Part shown: positions 47,226-56,171 of the stretch, in pieces
How positions within the stretch are numbered: position 1 is the stretch's first letter
Layout of the letters: each line of letters begins with the position of its first letter
Source: Paenibacillus phoenicis
GTDB taxonomy: Bacteria; Bacillota; Bacilli; Paenibacillales; Paenibacillaceae
Assembly (NCBI RefSeq): GCF_034718895.1
Contig: NZ_JAYERP010000001.1
Location: 2,954,501 to 3,018,500 of the forward strand
Direction: 5' to 3'
DNA length: 64,000 nt
Program-made: the position numbers and the translations under genes
The notes under the pieces: generated by a model
What the model was told of the DNA's origin: nothing
The model's database searches: none
Seen by the model: the letters and a program-made list of their open reading frames with translations, nothing else

Positions 47226-48110
47226 TCAGTTCACCGGTAATCCCCGCTCGCGTGCAAAATTGCCCCAATGCGGCTTACGTCCGTCGATGTCGATGAACCC
47301 GTATTCGTCGGACAGGTCCCAGCTGGTCAGCGCTCGGCCGGTTTTGGCGTGGACGTTCGGGTCTGCGGCCAGAGCCGCCACTGCTTGCCCCACAAAATAC
47401 GGCGTTTCGGATTCCGCGTATAACGGTTCCTTCTTGATGGCATCTCGCCAATTCGCTTCCTGAACGCCAAAGTAATCCAGCATCTGCTCGGAACGCAAAA
47501 ATCCAGGAGTCACCGCCAATGCCGTCACATTGTGCGCCTTCAGTTCCTCGGCCATGGCTGCGGCCAGGTGGATCGGTGAGATTTTGGCCAGACTGTAGTA
47601 CAGGTTCCCTCGATAGTTATAGGTCGATCCGTCGGTAATTTCGATGACCAGGCCTTCCTTCCGTTTGATCATCATCGGTACCCCGTAATAGCTCGTAATG
47701 AGATGGGTATGAACGGCCCGCTCCTGCATCAGTAACCCATCGGCCAACGGCTGCTCCCAGAACGGAGTGTTCCAATGGGTGAGGTTCTCGCCGCCCCAAA
47801 TGTCATTCACCAAAATGTCCAGGCGTCCGTTCTGTTCCTTGTCCACACGTTCAAACAAAGCCTTGACCTGCTCCGGCACCGTATGATCCGTGCGGACGGC
47901 GATCCCGATTCCGCCGCGAGCGGTTACCATTTCAGCCGTCTCGTCAATCGTCTCCGTTCGGCCGATGTCCGATGCTTCTCCCCGGACGCTCCGTCCGGTG
48001 CAATACACCGTCGCCCCAGCAGCCCCCAACATAACAGCGATTCCCCGGCCTGCTCCACGTGTTGCTCCGGCAACGACGGCCACTTTTCCCGCTAAAGGTT
48101 TCTTATCCAT
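47226..48110 (-). CDS. Short-chain dehydrogenase/reductase (SDR)
   Basis: 294 residues from the ATG at 48110 (AAAGGAAG about 10 nt upstream). Rossmann motif VVAGATRGAGRGIAVML with CTGRSVRG, the NDIWGG stretch replacing classical NNAG, and active-site YYSLAK (Tyr-x3-Lys). Substrate unknown. Divergent from a WYL-type regulator, which probably controls it. Confidence 0.9.
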   Translation of the reverse strand: MDKKPLAGKVAVVAGATRGAGRGIAVMLGAAGATVYCTGRSVRGEASDIGRTETIDETAEMVTARGGIGIAVRTDHTVPEQVKALFERVDKEQNGRLDILVNDIWGGENLTHWNTPFWEQPLADGLLMQERAVHTHLITSYYGVPMMIKRKEGLVIEITDGSTYNYRGNLYYSLAKISPIHLAAAMAEELKAHNVTALAVTPGFLRSEQMLDYFGVQEANWRDAIKKEPLYAESETPYFVGQAVAALAADPNVHAKTGRALTSWDLSDEYGFIDIDGRKPHWGNFARERGLPVN

Positions 48111-48175
48111 GGTTTCGTTCGCTTCCTTTCCAGATTGAATTTCGCACGTACCTTTGTAGAATATCAAAGTATATA

Positions 48176-48189
48176 TGACATCTATTGTC
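48176..48189. promoter_or_regulatory. Dyad between SDR and WYL regulator
   Basis: GACA-n5-TGTC lies in the 135-bp divergent gap, with TATAAT at about 48201-48206 toward the regulator. Possible operator. Confidence 0.35.
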
Positions 48190-48245
48190 TTATATCCATG
48201 GTATAATCATTCCACGAATCTAAAGAGGCGGGAGGGGGAGTTATT

Positions 48246-49205
48246 GTGCGTGCGGATCGTTTGCTAAATCTGCTGCTCTTGCTGCAGAACCGGGGAAAAA
48301 TGAGCTCGCGCCAGCTGGCAGAGCTGCTGGAGGTGTCGGAGCGGACGATCGTCCGGGACATCGAGGCGTTGAGCGCGGCGGGCATCCCCGTGTACGCGGA
48401 GCGCGGCTCCCGCGGCGGTTGGGTGCTGGCGGACAGCTATCGGACGAACCTGACCGGCATGCGGCCGGAGGAAATCGTCTCGCTGCTGCTGACGAACCAT
48501 AACGAGCTTTTGAAGGATCTGGGGATACAGGGGGATTTTCAGGCTGCTTATCAGAAGCTACTAGCCGCTGCCCCCGCCCCAATTCGGCAGGACGCCGAGA
48601 TGATCCGCGAGCGCCTCCATATCGACGGGGCCGGATGGCATGCCTCGGAGGAGGCTTTCCCTTGGCTGGCCGCCGTGCAGCAGGCGGTATGGACCCAGCG
48701 GAAGCTGCGCATCCGCTACCGCAAGGAAGACGATGTCACCGAGCGGATCATCCATCCCCTGGGGCTCATCGCCAAACGCAACGTATGGTACGTAGCGGCC
48801 GAGCAGGAGCCGAACGGGGAGCTTCGCACGTTCCGCATTTCCCGGCTGGAGGAAGCCTCCCTGTTAGAGGAGACATTCGTACGGCCAGATGGGTTTGACC
48901 TGGCGGCGTATTGGGAGCAATCGACCGCTCGCTTCAAATCGGAACTGCCCCGCTATCTCGCGCGGATACGGACGAACGAAACCGGGCTGAGCCAACTCCG
49001 CAGGGAGCGATTCATCAAAGTGCTTCATACGGAAGGACCGGACAACCAGGGCCAGATTCTGGCGGAGATCGACCTCCAGACACTGGACTGGGCATGCGGC
49101 GTGATCCTAAGGAACGGCCGGGATGTAGAAGTGCTGGAGCCGCAAGAGCTGCGAGAACGAGTGAAATCCGAAGCTCAGGCGATACTCACGTTGTATGAAC
49201 ACTAG
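48246..49205 (+). CDS. WYL-domain transcriptional regulator (YafY/DeoR-type HTH)
   Basis: 319 residues from a GTG with GGAGGGGGAG upstream. N-terminal winged helix (MRADRLLNLLLLLQNRG ... LAELLEVSERTIVRDIEALSAAGIPVYAERGSRGGW), WYL domain at about 140-215 (RKLRIRYRKEDD ... NVWYVAAEQEPNGELRTFRISRLEEA) and a C-terminal WCX extension. WYL domains sense nucleotides or other ligands. Likely represses the divergent SDR gene. Confidence 0.92.
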   Translation: MRADRLLNLLLLLQNRGKMSSRQLAELLEVSERTIVRDIEALSAAGIPVYAERGSRGGWVLADSYRTNLTGMRPEEIVSLLLTNHNELLKDLGIQGDFQAAYQKLLAAAPAPIRQDAEMIRERLHIDGAGWHASEEAFPWLAAVQQAVWTQRKLRIRYRKEDDVTERIIHPLGLIAKRNVWYVAAEQEPNGELRTFRISRLEEASLLEETFVRPDGFDLAAYWEQSTARFKSELPRYLARIRTNETGLSQLRRERFIKVLHTEGPDNQGQILAEIDLQTLDWACGVILRNGRDVEVLEPQELRERVKSEAQAILTLYEH

Positions 49206-49214
49206 GCTAGGTGA

Positions 49215-49438
49215 CCCCCTCTTTGTCCGGACGCTTTTGCAGGATTATCCCCTTTGATCAGGTCGCGGGGAAACAGATCCTCTCGGGAAGGAAAGGGTGG
49301 GGAAGGGACAGATGTTCGACTAGCTCCCCTCTCTCTGCCCGGACGCTTTGCAGGATTATCCCCTTTGATCAGAGCGCATGGAAACAGATCCACTCAAGAG
49401 AACGAAAAGCAGGGGGAGGGCCGGATTTTCGTGTAGTT
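49215..49438. repeat. Tandem duplication of ~110 bp, two diverged copies
   Basis: Copies at about 49215-49325 and 49326-49438 share CCGGACGCTTT and GGATTATCCCCTTTGATCAG (49242-49261 and 49353-49372) and GGAAACAGATCC. No reading frame is conserved. Confidence 0.75.
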
Positions 49439-49440
49439 CA

Positions 49441-49680
49441 GGATGGGTTGAGAGTGGTTCGTGGTGGATTCGGAATTCGTGCAGAATTGATGCGAATTGA
49501 TTCGGAAATGCTGGGAATTGATCCGAGAATGGTTGGGAACGATTGAGATTGAATCAGAGCAAATTCAGGATTGATTTGGGAATGATTAAAGGTGATTCGG
49601 GATTGACTCGGGGTTGGTTCAAATTGCTTTTTGGATGGTTCGGGAATAGTTCGGGATCCAGTCTCGGACTTGTCCCTGAT
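49441..49680. repeat. Degenerate ~11-bp repeat array (GGAATTGATTCG type)
   Basis: About twenty loose units built on GGAATTGATTCG/GGGATTGGTTC follow each other across 240 bp. The short frames inside are artefacts of the repeat. Confidence 0.65.
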
Positions 49681-49733
49681 TTCCCGTTCCCTTATTCGGA
49701 CACGCCTTCCGCCCCACGCCACCTGCTTACCTT

Positions 49734-49797
49734 CTGAACGAAAGGGATAATGATGCAAAAGAACCTCACAGAGGCACCCTGAACGAAAGGGATAATG
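49734..49797. repeat. Two inverted units matching the 49215 duplication
   Basis: CTGAACGAAAGGGATAATG at 49734-49752 and 49779-49797 is the imperfect reverse complement of the forward core GGATTATCCCCTTTGATCAG, giving a forward-forward-inverted-inverted order over 49242-49797. Confidence 0.65.
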
Positions 49798-49844
49798 TGT
49801 GAAAGTCCCCCCAGAAAGACTCCCCTCCCTCAACCACCTGCTTA

Positions 49845-49891
49845 TAAAAAATAGCCGGCCAGAACAATCAACTTCTGGCCGGCTATTTTTT
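49845..49891. terminator. Bidirectional intrinsic terminator
   Basis: AAAAAATAGCCGGCCAGAA pairing with TTCTGGCCGGCTATTTTTT; T-runs on both strands. Confidence 0.9.
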
Positions 49892-49896
49892 CACGG

Positions 49897-50757
49897 TTAG
49901 TCCAGCAGGAATGCGCGCGGCGATACGTAGAGGAAGCGCTCGGCTCTGGCCATCACGTGGACTTTCTGCTCGGGAAAATGTTCATACACATAATCCACGA
50001 AGTGCCCCGGCTTCTCTGCATTTACCGCGAACAGGTCATAATGCAGCGGGATCACTGTATCCACGCCGATTTCCTGGGCGAAGTGTGCCGCTTCCCGGTA
50101 ATCCATGTTCCCAACGATTCCGCGCCGCTGGCGGAAGTAATCCCGCCCGTTGATCGGCAGCAGGGCGATGTCCGGTTTCAGCTCACCAACTCGCTTGATC
50201 AATTCCGGAAAAACCAACGTATCCCCGGCATGATAAAGCGTCACGCCGTTAAGCTCCAAAACGTACCCGACGTACCGGGGGCAGCCGTCCGCATCCCGTT
50301 CCAACTGCTCATGGGCCGCCGCAATTGGCGTTACTCGCAGCTTGGAGAAGAATTCCAGCGGCTTACGGTCGTCTGCGGTGATGAGCAGGGAGTCCGGTAG
50401 GCCCATCTCCTGCAATGCCGGCTTGCAGCACGCCGGTGCGAGGATCGGCGCCTCCGGACTGCTGCGATGCAGCCACGGCAGCGTCCGCGCATCCATATGG
50501 TCATCGTGTTCATGCGTAATCAGGCATAGCTGAACGCCTTCAATCTCTTCCGGTGCAATGGGCGCAGGAAATGTGCGCCGCCAATCGCCGTCGTCCAGAT
50601 CGCCCGAGAGATAGGGATCTACGTAAATCGTGATCCCATCCCCTTTAACGATGACGCTTTCCTGGCCAAGATACCAAATCGCCAAGGTTCCGTAGGGGGC
50701 TTTCGTCCGGGCGATCTCGCGGATCAATGCGGCGCCTGTTCGCTGATTTTGAGTCAT
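49897..50757 (-). CDS. UlaG-like MBL-fold hydrolase
   Basis: 286 residues. WYLGQESVIVKGDGITIYVDPYLS at the start, metal motif THEHDDHMDARTL, Asp in YHAGDTLVF, and later NGRDYFRQ and IPLHYDLF match L-ascorbate-6-phosphate lactonase UlaG. No other ula gene is present, so a sugar-lactone role is only inferred. It follows the GH2 gene by 25 nt and is probably in the same operon. Confidence 0.85.
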   Translation of the reverse strand: MTQNQRTGAALIREIARTKAPYGTLAIWYLGQESVIVKGDGITIYVDPYLSGDLDDGDWRRTFPAPIAPEEIEGVQLCLITHEHDDHMDARTLPWLHRSSPEAPILAPACCKPALQEMGLPDSLLITADDRKPLEFFSKLRVTPIAAAHEQLERDADGCPRYVGYVLELNGVTLYHAGDTLVFPELIKRVGELKPDIALLPINGRDYFRQRRGIVGNMDYREAAHFAQEIGVDTVIPLHYDLFAVNAEKPGHFVDYVYEHFPEQKVHVMARAERFLYVSPRAFLLD

Positions 50758-50781
50758 TAGATAGGGGCACTCCTTGATTTT

Positions 50782-52536
50782 TTAGGTTCCCGCTACAATC
50801 GAACGAATGGTTTCCAGAGGCAGCTTCGGCTTACGATCATAGGTCAACAGGCCATTAATTTCCTGCTCCACGTCCGTAAACTGGGTATAGCAGAAGCCTT
50901 GAACCACCGGAGATTGCAGCATCGGTACGATAACATTCTTTAGCCGCAACGCAAAATCCTCCTCATTCTCCGCACCCGAGTACCCCCAGCCTTCCCATTC
51001 GTTCACCTTAAAGGATATCCCGCCAAACTCTGTGACCAGAATCGGCTGCCCCTCGTAAGGGAATCCGGGCACCAGAATCACCCGATTACCGGGAGCAGCA
51101 GTCAAAGCCGATTCGACCGTTGCATACCGTTCCTCCAGCTTTTCCCTACGCCACTCGTAGTCGTGAATCGTCACAAGGTCGGTGGTAACCAGTTCCCATC
51201 CGTCATTGGAAATGACCGGGCGCGTGGGGTCCAGCGATTTGGTCAGGTGGTACAGCGATACCGCGTGGTGCTGCTGCTGCTTGTCAATCATAATGTTGGT
51301 CACGCCCCAACTTTCGTTCAGCGGAACCCATGCCACGATGCAAGGATGGTTAAAATCCCGCTCCACCGCCTGCATCCATTCCCGCGTCATCCGGCTGACA
51401 TACTGCTCAGTGAACTGGTAGGCGTTCGCCATCTCCCCCCACACCAGCAGACCCAGCTTGTCGGCCCAATACAAGTAGCGGGGATCTTCGATTTTCTGAT
51501 GCTTCCGCACCCCGTTCAGCCCCATGGCCTTCACCAGCTCCACGTCCCGGCGCAAGTCCTCGTCGCTTGGCGCGGTCAGCAAGCCATCCGGGAAGTAACC
51601 TTGATCCAGCACCAGCTTCATATAATAGGAACGATTATTTAAGTGCAGTTTGCCGGATTCCACTGAAATTTTGCGCATCCCGAAATAGCTATAGACCGTG
51701 TCCACGGGCATACCATCGATCAGCAGCGTTAGCTCTAGATCGTACAAATTGGGGCGCTCCGGCGTCCACCAGCGTCCCAGACCATGATCGTTAAAGTCAT
51801 CCAGGTGAATCACCCGGCGACCCGACTCATGACTTAAGGAGAAGCAATCCTCAGCGACAAATTCGCCGTTAAACGTGATGACGGCTTTCATGCTGGCTTT
51901 AACGGAGGCGCTGTGCCCTGCCAAAAACACCTCAAGACCGATATCATTCTTGTCGATGTCCGGGATCAACCGAATGCGATCAATTCGTGTCGTTGGTACC
52001 GGCTCAAGCCAGACGCTCTGCCAAATCCCGGTCGTGCGGGTGTAAAAGATGCTCTCCGACTGATCCTTCCAATACTGCTTGCCCCGCGGCAGGGAGACGT
52101 CGCGGCTGTAGTCCGTCGCCTTCACGACAACGATATTCTCGCCTTCATCAAGCACATCCGTAATATCCGCCTTAAACGGCGTATGTCCGCCTTCATGCAT
52201 CGCCACCAGATGCCCGTTCACCCATACTTTGGCCTCGTAATCCACGGCGCCAAAATGCAGCAGCAGCCGGCCAGCCTTATAGTCTTCCGGTACGGTAAAG
52301 GTTCTCCGGTACCAGACCTGATCGTGTACGGTTGGATCGCCGATGCCGCTCAGCTTGCTCTGGTAGCAGAACGGCACGTTGATTTTCCGGCCAAAATCAT
52401 GTTTCTCGTACCATCTTTCCCTTTCACCAATCCCTTGGTCGTCAAATTCAAACTCCCATTCTCCGTTTAAACTCATCCAAGCGTCGCGGACAAATTGGGG
52501 ACGAGGGTACTCGTTACGTAAAGGTTGACTTGTCAT
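50782..52536 (-). CDS. Glycoside hydrolase family 2 enzyme
   Basis: 584 residues, cytosolic. Sugar-binding jelly roll (1-170), immunoglobulin-like domain (about 175-275) and TIM barrel (about 280-584). The acid/base is Glu in WVPLNESWGVTN and the nucleophile Glu in PILVTEFGGISF. Members cleave beta-galactosides, beta-glucuronides, beta-mannosides or arabinosides; the neighbouring GH43 genes and shared operator suggest an arabinose-containing side chain. It has its own promoter with a cre box and the shared operator. Confidence 0.88.
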   Translation of the reverse strand: MTSQPLRNEYPRPQFVRDAWMSLNGEWEFEFDDQGIGERERWYEKHDFGRKINVPFCYQSKLSGIGDPTVHDQVWYRRTFTVPEDYKAGRLLLHFGAVDYEAKVWVNGHLVAMHEGGHTPFKADITDVLDEGENIVVVKATDYSRDVSLPRGKQYWKDQSESIFYTRTTGIWQSVWLEPVPTTRIDRIRLIPDIDKNDIGLEVFLAGHSASVKASMKAVITFNGEFVAEDCFSLSHESGRRVIHLDDFNDHGLGRWWTPERPNLYDLELTLLIDGMPVDTVYSYFGMRKISVESGKLHLNNRSYYMKLVLDQGYFPDGLLTAPSDEDLRRDVELVKAMGLNGVRKHQKIEDPRYLYWADKLGLLVWGEMANAYQFTEQYVSRMTREWMQAVERDFNHPCIVAWVPLNESWGVTNIMIDKQQQHHAVSLYHLTKSLDPTRPVISNDGWELVTTDLVTIHDYEWRREKLEERYATVESALTAAPGNRVILVPGFPYEGQPILVTEFGGISFKVNEWEGWGYSGAENEEDFALRLKNVIVPMLQSPVVQGFCYTQFTDVEQEINGLLTYDRKPKLPLETIRSIVAGT

Positions 52537-52569
52537 TTTTCCGCTCCTTCGGGTCTCAATTTATTGTTT

Positions 52570-52586
52570 TTGTTTTAATACATAAT
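52570..52586. promoter_or_regulatory. Regulon operator copy (GH2 promoter)
   Basis: TTGTTTTAATACATAAT, aligning with TTGTTTTATTACAATAAT of the binding-protein promoter; followed by the same TTTTTGTATCTTTT. It lies just downstream of the -10. Confidence 0.55.
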
Positions 52587-52605
52587 TTTTGTATCTTTTA
52601 AGCTA

Positions 52606-52642
52606 AATATATCCCCGAACTCATATTTTGTCAACGCTTTCA
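52606..52642 (-). promoter_or_regulatory. Sigma-A promoter of the GH2 gene with CcpA cre box
   Basis: Minus strand TTGACA (52634-52629), 17-bp spacer, TATATT (52611-52606). TGAAAGCGTTGACA at 52642-52629 matches the cre consensus TGWAANCGNTNWCA at every position and covers the -35. Confidence 0.8.
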
Positions 52643-52710
52643 GCTGATTTTTCTAATCATATTAGGCATTTTTATTTTACGAACTTTTTGGAATTAAGTA
52701 TCTGCAATAC

Positions 52711-52746
52711 AAAAAAAACCACCAACTCCCCAAGGAGCCGATGGTT
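52711..52746 (-). terminator. Intrinsic terminator after the ArsR-like regulator
   Basis: AACCA-C-GCTCC pairing with GGAG-TGGTGGTT on the minus strand, then T-run. Confidence 0.8.
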
Positions 52747-52770
52747 AGATTAAAGCTTCATTGAATATAA

Positions 52771-53709
52771 TCAAGCGTCTTCATCCAAAGTGTAGGCGAC
52801 CTGCAGAACCAGGTCCTGGTCGTAATCGCCAAACTGCTTGCCGAATAGATTAACGCCGCCCTTATGGATCGCATCCGGCTTGACGCCGATCCGCACACGC
52901 AGACTCGGCCGTTGATCGAGGTTCAGATCGTTGATCGTGACGTCGGAGACTTTCTGCATATCGAGCGTCGTGCGTTCGCGGTCAACTCGCCATGTTTTCA
53001 ACAAGCCGTATTGCGTCATCCAATCTTCCCACCAGGACGGATTTAATGCGCCGCGCCGATCCCCAAAATCCCCGGGACTCGTCCACATGCCGATCTCAAC
53101 GCCATTAATCCATACGGAAATATCTGAAGGCCAGTCATTGTCATAGTTTGGTGCTTCCGAGCACATTTCCATTGACAACTCCAGCGATTGAATGCGCGCA
53201 TTCTGCGGAACTTCCAGCGGGAACTGGTACTCCACATACCCTTTACGAAACCACAGAATCTGCGCCCCCACATGCTTAGGGTGGTAGAAGCTGGCCGGCT
53301 CATCCTCCCGAACCAGCATCCCTTCGCTGGATGCCATGCCGCACGTCGGATGAACCTCACAATCGCTGTAATGCCCGATCGGCATTTCAACCTCGTAAAA
53401 CTTCATCCCGTCCTTGGACGTCCGGATGCTCGAGTTCAACGAGATGAGAATATCGTCGTAATTGCGGCTGCACACCTTCATCGCACCGCGGACGGCCGGA
53501 AGCAATTCCGTATTAATCAGCTTGGCTGCTTCCAATATCTTGACGTTGTTCGCCACCGTAGACACTGGCAGCTCCAGCGTCTCGGCAAGCTCAATGATAT
53601 TCATGCTCCGCGTGTTGAGCAGGCGAAGAATGTCTACGCGAGACCGTGTAGAGAGCGCGTGCGCCACTTGAACCAGCTTATCCGGTTCGTGTATCCCGAC
53701 TTCCAGCAT
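52771..53709 (-). CDS. ArsR-like regulator fused to a large C-terminal sensory domain
   Basis: 312 residues. N-terminal winged helix of ArsR type (DKLVQVAHALSTRSRVDILRLLNTRSMNIIELAETLELPVSTVANNVKILEAAKLI, about 10-65), without the Cys metal box. The C-terminal 220 residues are beta-rich with YPKHVGAQILWFRKG-like and WPSDISVWINGVEIG stretches and resemble no sensor I can name; a sugar-binding role is inferred. Set inside a GH43/GH2 cluster and preceded by a dyad similar to the regulon operator. Confidence 0.85.
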   Translation of the reverse strand: MLEVGIHEPDKLVQVAHALSTRSRVDILRLLNTRSMNIIELAETLELPVSTVANNVKILEAAKLINTELLPAVRGAMKVCSRNYDDILISLNSSIRTSKDGMKFYEVEMPIGHYSDCEVHPTCGMASSEGMLVREDEPASFYHPKHVGAQILWFRKGYVEYQFPLEVPQNARIQSLELSMEMCSEAPNYDNDWPSDISVWINGVEIGMWTSPGDFGDRRGALNPSWWEDWMTQYGLLKTWRVDRERTTLDMQKVSDVTINDLNLDQRPSLRVRIGVKPDAIHKGGVNLFGKQFGDYDQDLVLQVAYTLDEDA

Positions 53710-53752
53710 AGGAACCTCCGTATCCGTATTCCCAAAAAATGATCTTACTTTC

Positions 53753-53787
53753 TTGACTTTACTACAATAAGCTGTAATAAATCAAGA
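53753..53787. promoter_or_regulatory. Long dyad before the ArsR-like gene
   Basis: Left arm CTTGA-TTTA-TACA and right arm TGTAATAAATCAAG pair with one insertion and one mismatch. The half-site TTTATTACA is shared with the regulon operators, suggesting autoregulation. Confidence 0.55.
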
Positions 53788-53800
53788 TTCATAAAGGTTA

Positions 53801-55222
53801 TCACGATTCCGGGATCTTCAACGGCATCAGATCAAAGCAGTCCAGTTCAAACTCCCCGCGATTCTTGGTGAATCGCAGCTTGTTTGTCCCATCCTTCAGC
53901 TGAATTTTGGCAGTGGACAATCCCCAGTTGTTCCATCCCTTCGGGTGAACCGCCACGGTAACGGAAGATCCCATATCAACGCTTAAATCAAAATAGGCCA
54001 TTTCTCCGGCAGCGCTCCCGTTTGCGGTTCTCGCCAGCAAGAGATACTCTCCCGCCGCAGCTTGGACGGAATACTCCGCGTAGCTGTCTTCCTGCTCAAA
54101 CCGTCCTACGCTCTTTCCACCGGAACCCGCAGGATTCTCCAGCACAGTCACACCGTCTCCAAGCTGCCCCTTCTCCGCTTCATAGCGGATGCGGCTCGCC
54201 TCTCCGGACGGCAAGGATAGCGGGAGGTTCGGGTCTACTGGAACCCCTAGATTCGGGGTGTTATCCGCATTCCAGGTAAAGGGCTGCATCCGCACTTCCC
54301 GGTTCCAGCCGGCATCCTTGTATTTCGCCACGTGATATACAATCCAATCCTCTGTACCGTCAGGTGACGTGGTGAAGGAATGGTGTCCCGGGCCGTACAG
54401 CCCGTTGCCGGACACAAAAATTGGTTCCTCCCTCTTATGCCATGAAGCCGGATCGAGCAAATCGCTGGTCACATCTGCCGTGATCAAGCCCAGACAATAA
54501 TCGTTCGTCCAGCTTCCGCTCGCCGAGTAGACCAGATTAATGGTTCCGTTTCGAACCGCCACCTGCGGACCTTCATTGACATGCGGCGAATGGTTCGTTT
54601 CCCAGGCATAGGTCGGCCGGGCGATCTCCACACGCTCCGAATCAATCGTCCAGGGGTTACTCATATGGGCGATGTATAGATTTTGACGAACATTCTTGTC
54701 CCCTTCCCAACCGGACCAAATAAAATACAACTCGCCATTCACCTGCAGAACGGTCCCATCAATGGCCCAACGATTGGCGGCGTCGGTGATTTGCCCTTTT
54801 TGCTTCCATACACCTTGTAATGGATCGGTCGAGGTATTCTCCATCACGTACATGCGATGGTTCACGTTGTCCCCGTCATCCATGGCGTAATAAATATACC
54901 AGGCTCCATGAATATAATGAAGCTCGGGAGCCCAAATGCCGTGGCCGCCTGTCGGAATCACCCTCCGGGGAGCGGCATCCACCCCCGTCATACTGGCGGA
55001 TTTCCAAACCGTCACGTCACCGCCGGTGGTTTTCGTGAAGTAATAATACCCGTCGGTATGTTTATACATCCATGGATCTGCCCCGTCCTGCATCAGCACA
55101 TTATAGAAATCATCCCGTTCTTCACCCGCGCTACCGGAGCCAGAACAACCTACCTGCGCCAATAGAAACAGACAAATGGCAGGCAACAGCGCTTTCCCGA
55201 ATTTTCCCGTTTCCATCTTCAT
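53801..55222 (-). CDS. GH43 arabinofuranosidase/xylosidase-type lipoprotein with C-terminal CBM
   Basis: 473 residues from the ATG at 55222 (AAAGGG 5 nt upstream; a GTG at 55228 overlaps the previous stop). Lipoprotein signal ending AQVGC. GH43 five-blade propeller (about 40-325): Asp in DGADPWMY, Asp in AIDGTVL, Glu in VNEGPQVAV. A beta-sandwich carbohydrate-binding module (CBM6/35-like, about 345-470) follows. It works on the cell surface, last in the transporter operon. Confidence 0.88.
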   Translation of the reverse strand: MKMETGKFGKALLPAICLFLLAQVGCSGSGSAGEERDDFYNVLMQDGADPWMYKHTDGYYYFTKTTGGDVTVWKSASMTGVDAAPRRVIPTGGHGIWAPELHYIHGAWYIYYAMDDGDNVNHRMYVMENTSTDPLQGVWKQKGQITDAANRWAIDGTVLQVNGELYFIWSGWEGDKNVRQNLYIAHMSNPWTIDSERVEIARPTYAWETNHSPHVNEGPQVAVRNGTINLVYSASGSWTNDYCLGLITADVTSDLLDPASWHKREEPIFVSGNGLYGPGHHSFTTSPDGTEDWIVYHVAKYKDAGWNREVRMQPFTWNADNTPNLGVPVDPNLPLSLPSGEASRIRYEAEKGQLGDGVTVLENPAGSGGKSVGRFEQEDSYAEYSVQAAAGEYLLLARTANGSAAGEMAYFDLSVDMGSSVTVAVHPKGWNNWGLSTAKIQLKDGTNKLRFTKNRGEFELDCFDLMPLKIPES

Positions 55223-55224
55223 TT

Positions 55225-56157
55225 TCACCCTTTAATTGACCCGACGTAGACACCTTTAACAAAATACTTCTGCAAGAACGGATACACGCACAAAATCGGA
55301 ACCGTGGATACAACGATCGCGCAATATTTCACCAGTTCCCGGAATGCGGTCGAGCTCTGAGCACTGTCGATGACGACGCCTCCTGCACTGCCGATCGTGG
55401 TTGCCGTGGAATCGTTGGCGACCAAAATTTCCTTCATTAATAGCTGCAGCGGGAACAGCTCCCGATCCTTCAGCAAGACCATCGCGTTAAACCAGGAGTT
55501 CCAGTTCCCCACCAGATAGTACAGAAAAATAACGGCCAACGTCGCCTTGGACAGCGGCAGAATCACCCGGATCAAGATGGCAGCCTGGCTTGCCCCATCG
55601 ATCGTTGCCGCCTCTTCCAGCTCTGCCGGCAGCGACTGGAAGCTGGTTCTTAAGATAATGATATTCCACGTGTTCAGCGCGGTCGGCAAGATCAGCGCCC
55701 ACAGGTTGTTATATAAATGGATATCTTTCATTAATAGAAACCAGGGAATCAACCCGCCGCCAAAGAACATCGTGATCGTAATCAGAATCATGATGAAATT
55801 TTTGAAATAGAGATCTTTTCTCGACAGGACAAAAGCGCCCATGATCGTCATGACCATATTCACCAACGTGCCTAACCCTACGTAGATGATCGTATTTTTA
55901 TAACCAACCAGCAGGCTGTTGTCCTTAAAGACCAGCTTATATCCGTCCAGCGTAAATCCAAGCGGCTTCAACAAAAGTCCGCTGTGTGCCATCAGCGCCG
56001 TCGGGTTGCTGACCGAGGCCAGCAAAATATGCAGCAAGGGATAGAAGCAAATTAGCGTAATCGCGGTGAGCATCATGTAGTTCATGACGTCAAACACGCG
56101 ATCCCCGGTCGTCATAGGCTTCCAGTGTCGTCGTTTCAGCTTTTTGCGACTGGACAT
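55225..56157 (-). CDS. Carbohydrate ABC transporter permease (LplC/YtcP-like)
   Basis: 310 residues with six membrane helices; the EAA loop reads ELEEAATIDGASQAAILIRVILPLS. The ATG at 56157 has AAGGGGG 6 nt upstream; other in-frame starts overlap the ribosome site or the preceding gene. It pairs with the LplB-like permease that ends 14 nt upstream. Confidence 0.92.
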   Translation of the reverse strand: MSSRKKLKRRHWKPMTTGDRVFDVMNYMMLTAITLICFYPLLHILLASVSNPTALMAHSGLLLKPLGFTLDGYKLVFKDNSLLVGYKNTIIYVGLGTLVNMVMTIMGAFVLSRKDLYFKNFIMILITITMFFGGGLIPWFLLMKDIHLYNNLWALILPTALNTWNIIILRTSFQSLPAELEEAATIDGASQAAILIRVILPLSKATLAVIFLYYLVGNWNSWFNAMVLLKDRELFPLQLLMKEILVANDSTATTIGSAGGVVIDSAQSSTAFRELVKYCAIVVSTVPILCVYPFLQKYFVKGVYVGSIKG

Positions 56158-56171
56158 GGTCATCCCCCTTT

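Noticed and set aside
49438-49833. Minus-strand frame of 131 codons rich in Pro/Ser/Asn
   Set aside because: Produced by reading through the degenerate 11-bp repeat; no start signals.
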